Below, piece after piece: positions 16,735 to 23,557 of a stretch of DNA of 64,000 nt. Both the position numbers and the translations under genes were made by a program. The notes beneath the pieces are model-generated. The model was given only the letters and a program-made list of their open reading frames with translations, ran no database searches and had not been told where the DNA came from. The stretch covers positions 24,562 through 88,561 of the forward strand of contig DATFHF010000047.1 in the NCBI GenBank assembly GCA_035248685.1. The letters run 5' to 3'. The number at the start of each line of letters is the position of its first letter. Positions within the stretch are counted from its first letter, which is position 1. This DNA comes from Jatrophihabitans_A sp035248685. GTDB taxonomy: Bacteria; Actinomycetota; Actinomycetes; Mycobacteriales; Jatrophihabitantaceae.

Positions 16735-18357
16735 ATGAAGAAAATCCGATGGATCTGCGCGCTGGCGGCCGGCACGCTAGTAATAGGCAGCCAACTCAGT
16801 ATTGCGTCAGGAACAACCACTGCCAGCAGGGTCAGCAGCGGCACCGGGCGTAGCGCAGCCGTGAACCGGGGCATCGACTGCGGTAACGGTCGCTTCCTCT
16901 GTCCCGAGATTCCCGATTCCGACGAGGTTTTCGGTCATTACGTCGGCCACGACGAGCCGGCGTTGATGTTCAGTTCACACCGACCCGGCTCAGGCAACCG
17001 GGTGCAGTATTCGGGCATCCTGCCTAAGGAACCGCCACCGAGCAACGTGCCCGGTCAGAACAGCTATGACTTCCAGCTGTATGCCGCGTTCTGGTTCGGC
17101 ATGATCGTATGTGACACGCAGTCCTATCCCAACACGATGAAGACCTGCATCCCGGACAGCGACCAGAACATTCGCCAGGCCGGTGACCCGATGCATCCCG
17201 GCACCGCTCTGATGGAGCTGCAGTTCTACCCTCCGGGTTACGTGCAGGCGTTCAATGGTTATGACTGCTCGGGCACCCAGTGGTGCGCGGCGCTGACCAT
17301 CAGCTCCTACGGGCGCAACCCGCTGACCGGTCAGGACCTCAACCCGACCTGCCGAAGCCGGGTTGGGCTGGAGTATCAGAATTACGCCTACCTCACCAAG
17401 AGCGGAATTCCGCAGGGACCGCCTAACGCGATCAATTTTGACCCGATTGCATCAGGCCAACCTGACCCGGCCAAGGTGGAGTTCTTGAACCCCGGTGACC
17501 ATTACACCGTCACGATGCACGACACCGAACACGGCCTTCAGATCATCCTGCACGACACCACCGCCAACACCACCGGCTCGATGACGGCCAGTGCTGCCAA
17601 CGGATTCGGCCAGGTCAAGTTCGATCCGACCGGTACCAGCTGTGACAACTTGCCCTATGACTTCCACCCGGAGTACTCGACCTCCACGCCGGAGACCACT
17701 GTCGGTTGGACCGCGGCGACCTACAACATCGCCGTCGACACCGAGATCGGCCATTTCGACTACTGCAGCGCGGTGATAGCCGCCAGCTATAGCTGTAGCG
17801 GTACCGAAGGTGCCGGCGCCGATCAGGAACCGACCGATGCCGACGACCAAAGCTGCTTCCCCGGCTCGGCCTCGACCTTGATCCAAATCGACGGATGCAT
17901 AGGTACCAACTTCGGTTACGACGGCGTCTCCTACCAGCACACCTGGCCGGACGGCAGCCCCAACAAGCCGACGCCGTCCATCTTCACCAGCCCCAAGACC
18001 GGGCCGGATTATGACGTCCAGTACCAGACGCTTTCCTTCAACACCGACCTGCCGAACATCGAGCAGTCGCTGACACCTACCTGCAACGGTGACACCGGCC
18101 AGAACTGCACCCTGCAGGCACCGACCGACGACGGCGCTCCGGCCACCTTCTACCCGTACTACACCAGCGGCCGAGCCCTCGGCGGATGTGCCTGGACCAT
18201 CGGACAGAACGTGCCCGGCTTCAGCACCCGCGACTACGGCCAGCTGGCCCAATACGGCGACCTGCTCAAGGTCACCTACCCGGCATTGGGCGGCAGCACC
18301 GAGAGCGTATACAACGATTTCCAGAACACCCTGCGCAACCCGTGCCCGGCACCGTGA
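16735..18357 (+). CDS. Large secreted protein of unknown function, tandem family copy 2
   Basis: A 540-residue paralogue of the proteins on either side. The signal peptide begins MKKIRWICALAAGTL and ends near LSIASG, and the same landmarks follow in order: DSDEVFGHYVGHDEP, LQFYPPGYVQ, SMTASAANGFGQVK, DFHPEYSTST, TEIGHFDYC and NPCPAP at the end. The start is fixed by homology and by a GGGGGCGGTGCGG box just before the ATG. About 40 bases upstream of the start resemble those before copy 3, so the duplication included the leader. The DinB gene separates it from copy 1. Function unknown; a structural or metal-binding cell-surface role is possible. Confidence 0.88.
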   Translation: MKKIRWICALAAGTLVIGSQLSIASGTTTASRVSSGTGRSAAVNRGIDCGNGRFLCPEIPDSDEVFGHYVGHDEPALMFSSHRPGSGNRVQYSGILPKEPPPSNVPGQNSYDFQLYAAFWFGMIVCDTQSYPNTMKTCIPDSDQNIRQAGDPMHPGTALMELQFYPPGYVQAFNGYDCSGTQWCAALTISSYGRNPLTGQDLNPTCRSRVGLEYQNYAYLTKSGIPQGPPNAINFDPIASGQPDPAKVEFLNPGDHYTVTMHDTEHGLQIILHDTTANTTGSMTASAANGFGQVKFDPTGTSCDNLPYDFHPEYSTSTPETTVGWTAATYNIAVDTEIGHFDYCSAVIAASYSCSGTEGAGADQEPTDADDQSCFPGSASTLIQIDGCIGTNFGYDGVSYQHTWPDGSPNKPTPSIFTSPKTGPDYDVQYQTLSFNTDLPNIEQSLTPTCNGDTGQNCTLQAPTDDGAPATFYPYYTSGRALGGCAWTIGQNVPGFSTRDYGQLAQYGDLLKVTYPALGGSTESVYNDFQNTLRNPCPAP

Positions 18358-18363
18358 GCTGAT

Positions 18364-18390
18364 CGGCGTGGCGGCCTGTCCGCCACGCCG
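18364..18390. terminator. Hairpin terminator between secreted copies 2 and 3
   Basis: A perfect 11-bp inverted repeat (18364-18374 and 18380-18390, 5-nt loop) lies six bases after the stop of copy 2. It suggests that copy 3 has its own promoter in the following 90 bases. Confidence 0.7.
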
Positions 18391-18478
18391 CGGGTCAATC
18401 AGGCAATTCAGAAGCTATCCAGAGTTGGCCGTTCGTTGCAATGATCGCCGCCTCAATCGAATCGGGGACGGTGCGGCG

Positions 18479-20116
18479 ATGAACAAACATCCGCTTGGGT
18501 GGATCTGCGTGCTGGCGGTCGGCGCACTGGTGGTAGGCAGTCAGCTCAGCATCGCCTCCGGCGCCACCACGGCCGGCCCGGCACCGGCCTCGGCAACCGG
18601 CCCGGCGGCAACCGGCTCGTCCATTACCGGAATCGACTGCGGGGACGGCAAGTTCCTGTGCGCTGAGATTCCCGACTCCGACGACGTGTTCGGTCATTAC
18701 GTCGGCCATGACGAGCCGACCCTGGTGTTCAGCTCCAACCAACCGGGCTCCGGTAACCGGATGCAGTACTCAGGCATCCTGCCGAAGGAGCCGGCGCCGA
18801 CCAACGTGCCGGGCGCGGCCAACTACGACTTCCAGCTATACGCCACCTTCTGGTACGGCATGGCGCTGTGTGCCACCGAGTCCTACCCGAACACGGTGGA
18901 CACCTGTATCCCTGACAGCGATCAGAACATCACCAAGGCCGGTGACCCCAACCACGCCGGCACCGCCTACCTGGAGCTTCAGTTCTACCCGCCGGGCTAC
19001 GTCCAGTGGTTCAACGGCTACGACTGCACCGCCACTCAGTGGTGCGTGGCGCTGACCATCGACTCGTTCGCCCGCAACCCGGTCACCGGCCAGGATCTGA
19101 ACCCGAGCTGTCGGAATCGGGTCGGCCTGGAATACGTCAACTTTGCCTTCCTGACCAAGGACGGCGTGCCACAGGGCCCGGCCAACCCGGTCGACTTCAA
19201 TCCGTTCACCTCGGGCACCCCGGATCCGAACAAGACCGCGTTCCTCAACCCGGGTGACCACTACACGGTCACCATGCACGACACCGAGCACGGCTTGCAG
19301 ACCATCGTCCAAGACACCACCACCGGCACCACCGGATCCATGATCGCCAGTGCTGCCAATGGATTCGGCCAGGTCAAGTTCGATCCGACCGGCACCAGCT
19401 GCACCAACGTGCCCTACGACTTCCACCCCGAGTACTCCACCTCGACGGCGAAGACCACCGCCCCCTGGACCGCGGCGCCGTACAACGTCGCACTCGACAC
19501 CGAGATCGGCCACTTCGACTACTGCAGCGCGGTGGATGCCGCCAGTTACAGCTGCACCGGATCGGAGGGTCCGCCCGGTGATCAGAAACCGACCGACTTC
19601 GACGACAACATCTGCTTCCCCGGCTCGGCCGCGACGCTGATCCAGATCGGCGGGTGCATCGGGCCTAACCTCGGCTACGACGGCACGTCCTATCAGCACA
19701 CCTGGCCGGACGGCAGCTCGACCAAGCCGACGCCGACCATCTTGACCAGCCCCAAGACCGGCCCGCACTACAACGTCCAGTATCCGAAGGTCACCTTCAG
19801 CACCGACCTGCCGGCGGTCGAGCAGGCGCTGACCCCGGCCTGCGACGCCGACACCGGGGCCAACTGCACCCTGCACCCACCGACCGACGACGGAACACCG
19901 GCCGCCTTCTACCCGTACTACACCAGCGGCCGAGCCCTCGGCGGATGTGCCTGGACGATCGGGCAGAACGTGCCCGGCTTCAGCACCCGCGACTACGGCC
20001 AGCTGGCCCAATACGGCGACCTGCTCAAGGTCACCTACCCGGCATTGGGCGGTGGCACGATCAGCAAGTACAACGCCTTCCAGAAGACCGTGCCCAACCC
20101 CTGCCCGGCACCGTGA
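18479..20116 (+). CDS. Large secreted protein of unknown function, tandem family copy 3
   Basis: A 545-residue third paralogue. The frame is open far upstream into copy 2, but the signal peptide MNKHPLGWICVLAVGALV, the G-rich box before ATG 18479 and alignment with the other copies fix the start. It keeps DSDDVFGHYVGHDEP, LQFYPPGYVQ, DFHPEYSTST, TEIGHFDYC and the NPCPAP end. Its last 60 residues (GGCAWTIGQNVPGF onward) match copy 2 almost exactly even in bases, so 2 and 3 are the youngest pair or have undergone gene conversion. Function unknown. Confidence 0.88.
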   Translation: MNKHPLGWICVLAVGALVVGSQLSIASGATTAGPAPASATGPAATGSSITGIDCGDGKFLCAEIPDSDDVFGHYVGHDEPTLVFSSNQPGSGNRMQYSGILPKEPAPTNVPGAANYDFQLYATFWYGMALCATESYPNTVDTCIPDSDQNITKAGDPNHAGTAYLELQFYPPGYVQWFNGYDCTATQWCVALTIDSFARNPVTGQDLNPSCRNRVGLEYVNFAFLTKDGVPQGPANPVDFNPFTSGTPDPNKTAFLNPGDHYTVTMHDTEHGLQTIVQDTTTGTTGSMIASAANGFGQVKFDPTGTSCTNVPYDFHPEYSTSTAKTTAPWTAAPYNVALDTEIGHFDYCSAVDAASYSCTGSEGPPGDQKPTDFDDNICFPGSAATLIQIGGCIGPNLGYDGTSYQHTWPDGSSTKPTPTILTSPKTGPHYNVQYPKVTFSTDLPAVEQALTPACDADTGANCTLHPPTDDGTPAAFYPYYTSGRALGGCAWTIGQNVPGFSTRDYGQLAQYGDLLKVTYPALGGGTISKYNAFQKTVPNPCPAP

Positions 20117-20133
20117 GTTAGCCGGCCGCGGTT

Positions 20134-20185
20134 GCGGAAGTGGAAGAATCTGACGGCATGGCTGCCGGATTCCTCCACTTGCTGC
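20134..20185. terminator. Imperfect hairpin after secreted copy 3
   Basis: Arms about 20134-20150 and 20168-20185 pair over some 16 bases with one bulge and one wobble. It lies 18 bases past the stop and before the SDR gene. Confidence 0.55.
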
Positions 20186-20211
20186 GCTGACACGCTAGTA
20201 ACCTGGCGCGC

Positions 20212-21039
20212 ATGACTGGAACCACGAAGGTGGCCTTGGTGACCGGTGCTTCGTCAGGCATCGGCGAAGCCACCGCCCGAGAACTGGCATCAGCGGGATA
20301 CCTCGTCTATGCGGCCGCGCGGCGGGTGGACCGGATGGCGCAGTTGGCCGGCGACGCGATTTACCCGATCACGATGGACGTCACCGACGAGGCCACCATG
20401 CAGGACGGCATCAGGAACATCATCGCGGCACAGGGGCGCATCGACGTCCTCGTCAACAACGCCGGCTATGGGTCCTACGGCGCGGTCGAGGACGTGCCGA
20501 TGGACGAGGCACGCGCCCAGTTCGATGTCAACGTCTTCGGCGCCGCCCGCCTGATCCAACTCGTGCTGCCGCACATGCGCGAACAGCGCAGCGGCACCAT
20601 CGTCAATGTCACGTCCATGGGCGGCAAGATCACCACGCCCCTCGGCGCCTGGTACCACGCCACCAAGTTCGCGCTGGAAGCCCTGAGCGACTGCCTGCGG
20701 ATGGAAGTGGCGGCTTCCGGCATCGACGTGGTCGTCATCGAACCAGGCAGTATCCGCACCGAATGGAGCGGCATCGCCGCCGACAAGGTGCGCGCCGTCT
20801 CCGGCCAGGGACCATACGCTCGACAGGGCAACGCGGTAGCGGATTTTCTCAGCTCCGAGCGCCACAAATCGCCACCCGAGCTGATCGGACGCACCATTCG
20901 CGAGGCGGTCACCGCCCGTCGTCCCAAGGCACGGTACGCAGTCGGCATGGCTGCCAAACCCTTGATCTTCATGCACGGTGTGCTGCCCGCCCGCGGCTTC
21001 GACAGCCTGATCCGCCGGCTCATGCACGTTTCCGGCTGA
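20212..21039 (+). CDS. Short-chain dehydrogenase/reductase (SDR)
   Basis: A 275-residue classical SDR. The cofactor motif TGASSGIG lies at 11-18, NNAG near 85-88, the catalytic Ser in VTSMGG, and Tyr-Lys in YHATK near 152-156. RRVDR after the second strand suggests NADP preference. The sequence resembles oxidoreductases of the SDR75/'dhrs7-like' sort acting on hydroxyl/carbonyl groups of lipids or small ketones, but the substrate is open. It follows the secreted array after a hairpin and converges on the SnoaL-like gene with only 5 bases between stops. Confidence 0.93.
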   Translation: MTGTTKVALVTGASSGIGEATARELASAGYLVYAAARRVDRMAQLAGDAIYPITMDVTDEATMQDGIRNIIAAQGRIDVLVNNAGYGSYGAVEDVPMDEARAQFDVNVFGAARLIQLVLPHMREQRSGTIVNVTSMGGKITTPLGAWYHATKFALEALSDCLRMEVAASGIDVVVIEPGSIRTEWSGIAADKVRAVSGQGPYARQGNAVADFLSSERHKSPPELIGRTIREAVTARRPKARYAVGMAAKPLIFMHGVLPARGFDSLIRRLMHVSG

Positions 21040-21044
21040 GCTCT

Positions 21045-21437
21045 TCAGACCGGCCGGACGCCGCTGCACACCATCCGGATGTGGGTGATCACGCCGTCGC
21101 CGGTGTTGAAGTAGACCGACTGCTCGGCCACGGCCGGCGCACCGTCGCGTTCGAGCGTCAGCCGGTAGCTGACCTTCTCGACATCGGCGACGGTGCCGCT
21201 GTCCAGCAGCTGCATGCCGGTGACCACCGTGCCCGGGCCGAACCAGGCGCCCAACACAATGTCGTCGACGGCTTCGACAGCGGTCTCGGCGTCCCAGAAT
21301 CGTTTCGGGGTAACGGCACGAAACACCACCGGAGTAGCGAATAGCGCCCGTAGCGCCGCGGCGTCCTGCGCGGCAATCGCCTGGGCCAGCCGGATGCCCG
21401 GCACCTGCTCAGAAGCTAAAGATGTTGGCTGCTTCAT
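21045..21437 (-). CDS. SnoaL/NTF2-like small protein
   Basis: A 130-residue protein with the NTF2-like cone fold: an N-terminal helical stretch (LAQAIAAQDAAALRALFA), RFWDAETAVEAVDDIVLGAWF, then strands ending GDGVITHIRMVCSGVRPV. The ATG at 21437 lies inside the end of the broken DsrE gene (overlap about 29 bases), so translation may be coupled to it. A longer same-frame reading that runs into the DsrE gene is an artefact of the frameshift there. Such proteins act as ligand-binding or small isomerase/cyclase domains. No catalytic pair is assignable. Confidence 0.8.
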   Translation of the reverse strand: MKQPTSLASEQVPGIRLAQAIAAQDAAALRALFATPVVFRAVTPKRFWDAETAVEAVDDIVLGAWFGPGTVVTGMQLLDSGTVADVEKVSYRLTLERDGAPAVAEQSVYFNTGDGVITHIRMVCSGVRPV

Positions 21438-21773
21438 CGCCGATCCACTCCCACATCGGTACGGTGCCGCCGAGCGCGGCGTTGGCAGCAAGTTCGTTCG
21501 CCGAAAGGCACTTGGCGTCGAAGCAAATCGGGCAGACCAGGTAACGGCCACCGGCCACCGCATACCGGCGAACCAGATCCTCCAGCGGCGGGCAGCCGTG
21601 GCAGCCGTGCCGCGGGCGGTGTCCGCGATGACCAGCCGGACCGCCTCCTTGATCAGGAACATCAGGGTGGGACGGCCGCCCTCAGCCGAACCGACCGCCA
21701 CTAGGAAGGCCACCATGACCTTCTCGGCGTCTTCCAGCCCGGTGCTGAGGCTGATCACTGACTTGGTGTTCAT
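21409..21773 (-). pseudogene. DsrE-family protein gene with a one-base frameshift
   Basis: The first part reads MNTKSVISLSTGLEDAEKV through EAVRLVIADTARG from ATG 21773, which has an AAGGAG site. The family then expects a Cys-rich centre, and this appears only in another frame: HGCHGCPPLEDLVRRY, VCPICFDAKC and a C-terminus WEWIGDEAANIFSF ending at 21409. Adding one base near 21609-21615 (a short C/G run) joins the parts into 121 residues. So the gene is either truly broken or carries a single-base assembly error. The intact family is a small sulfur-relay-like cytosolic protein. Gene order suggests an operon after the HD-GYP/LuxR gene. Confidence 0.8.
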
Positions 21774-21821
21774 CGTCGCTCCTTCGCTCACCACGATGGT
21801 GTCGCGTCGGAGTGCCTCAGC

Positions 21822-23393
21822 TCATGGGGCAACTGCCCCATCTTCAGCGCGCCCGACCAGGCCGTGCTCGACCGCGAACAGCGCGGCGCCGGTCCGGTTG
21901 TTGACGCCGGCCTTGAGGTAGATGTGCTCCAGGTGGTTGCGCACCGTCTTGGCGCTGATCGACAGGCTGCGAGCAATGTCGGCACTGCTGTGGCCGCGTG
22001 CCACCAATCCCAGCACCTCCAGTTCGCGAGCGGTCAGGCCGTTCGGCCCGGTACGGCGCCCGGTCGAGCGGTGCCCGGCGACGGCAAGAACGGCATCCAC
22101 CGCGGCGAAGTCGAGCCGGCCGGCCGAAACCTCGCCGCGGAGCCGGGTTGCCGCTTCACCGGCGGTCAGCGCGGGACGATGCGGCCGAGGCTCCAGCCAG
22201 CCGCGGTAGCTGTCCGCGGCCGCCAGCACCCGTTGGGTCATCGGCAGGGCCGATCCGGCCAGGCCCCTGGGATATCCCGACCCATCCAGGCGTTCACGAT
22301 GGGCCTCGGCGATCGCCGACGCGGTCGCCAAGCCACTGACTCGGTTGAGGATCCGCCCGGTGAGATAAGGGTAGAGCCGGATCCGCTCGCGGTCGGACTC
22401 CGACAACGGCGCCGATTTCTCCCATACCGAATTGGGCACCCCCATCCGCCCGAGGTCATGCACCAGCCCGGCTCGGCGTACCAGATCGACGTCAGCCGGC
22501 GGCAACCCGATCCGGGCCGCGGCAGCCTCGGCCAGCTCGGCCACTGCCCGGGCGTGACCGATCGTGAACGGGCATTTGAGATCGGCGAAATCGCCGATGG
22601 CGGCGAGCAACGAATCGAGCTCCGGCCCGATCAGCATCAGGTCCCGATCCGGTGCCAGCTCGAGCGCGCTGGACCATACGTCCTGCTCTCCAATCGCCTG
22701 GATCCGATCCCGCGACCGGAACAACGCCTCGACCAACTCCGGGTCGAACTGCTTGCCGCTGCGCTGCCGGGCCATTGCCAGCGCGCCGGACGTGCCGTGC
22801 TGCCGCTGATGCACCTCGCAGGTTTCGGCCAGCTGCACCACCCTGGTGGCCAGCGGGATCTCCGCACCACGCCGGCCGGCGGGCAGGCCGCCGCCGTCCC
22901 ATCGCTCGAAGGCGCACTCGAGGGCTTCCCGGACCTGCTCGTTCAGGCCGATGCGCTCGGCCATCAGGCCGGCGGACAGGCAGTGCGAGCGGATCAGCGC
23001 CGACATTCGGGCCCGGGGCGTGAGCAGCAGGGTGAGCAGCAGCCGGGTCCGGACGGCTGCCGGTTGGCCGGATCCGGCATGCCGCAGCAGGTAATTCAGG
23101 TAGGGCAAGCCGGCCCAGTCGAGCTGGTAGCTCCCGGCCCGCATCGCCAGGTCGTCGCCGAACCAGCGGCTGAACTCGTGCGAATCGGCGTGACAGCCGA
23201 TCCAGAGCACCAGGTTGGTGTAATAGACGGTCGCCTGCTGGTCCGCATCGAGGCCGAGCTCATCGCAAAGCATGCTTGCCAGCAGCGAGGACCGCAGCAC
23301 GTGCTCCATCGGCAGCCCGAGTCCGAGGTCGATCGAGATCGACAGCGCAGCCAGGACTTCGGCCCGACGTGCTCCCCCCGTCTTCGCCGGCAT
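21822..23393 (-). CDS. HD-GYP domain protein with C-terminal LuxR-type DNA-binding domain
   Basis: A 523-residue one-component regulator. The C-terminal two thirds hold an HD-GYP phosphohydrolase domain (His280 in FTIGHARAV, HD at 312-313 in LVHDLGRMG, HRERLDGSGYPRG with GYP at 373-375). Residues 452-510 are a LuxR helix-turn-helix (GLTARELEVL, ISAKTVRNHLEHIYLKAG). Residues 130-190 look like a degenerate second HD-GYP half (FERWDGGGLP, EIPLATRVVQLAE). It would link cyclic-di-GMP or another nucleotide to transcription. A short inverted repeat overlaps the stop. The broken DsrE and SnoaL-like genes follow 48 bases downstream. Whether it controls the neighbouring clusters is unknown. Confidence 0.88.
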   Translation of the reverse strand: MPAKTGGARRAEVLAALSISIDLGLGLPMEHVLRSSLLASMLCDELGLDADQQATVYYTNLVLWIGCHADSHEFSRWFGDDLAMRAGSYQLDWAGLPYLNYLLRHAGSGQPAAVRTRLLLTLLLTPRARMSALIRSHCLSAGLMAERIGLNEQVREALECAFERWDGGGLPAGRRGAEIPLATRVVQLAETCEVHQRQHGTSGALAMARQRSGKQFDPELVEALFRSRDRIQAIGEQDVWSSALELAPDRDLMLIGPELDSLLAAIGDFADLKCPFTIGHARAVAELAEAAAARIGLPPADVDLVRRAGLVHDLGRMGVPNSVWEKSAPLSESDRERIRLYPYLTGRILNRVSGLATASAIAEAHRERLDGSGYPRGLAGSALPMTQRVLAAADSYRGWLEPRPHRPALTAGEAATRLRGEVSAGRLDFAAVDAVLAVAGHRSTGRRTGPNGLTARELEVLGLVARGHSSADIARSLSISAKTVRNHLEHIYLKAGVNNRTGAALFAVEHGLVGRAEDGAVAP

Positions 23394-23557
23394 GCCAGAA
23401 GTCTGGCACGGGCCACCGACCGCGAGTTAAAGGCCGGATGTGTGCTGGGCGTTGCGAAAGGCAGCGTCTGGGTGGATGCTAGGCCGACATGATCATCGCG
23501 GCTGTATCCGAAAACAACTCCGGCGCTGCTTCGATCGGGTGCGCTGCGGGGGTTGCG

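Noticed and set aside
18089..20116. A 675-residue version of secreted copy 3
   Set aside because: The added 130 residues overlap copy 2 in another frame and are Arg/Pro/Thr-rich; the signal peptide and leader box place the start at 18479.
21045..21794. A single 249-residue protein
   Set aside because: The middle third is nonsense in this frame, whereas DsrE residues with HGCHGC and VCPICFDAKC appear in another frame; it is a frameshift artefact joining DsrE and SnoaL-like genes.
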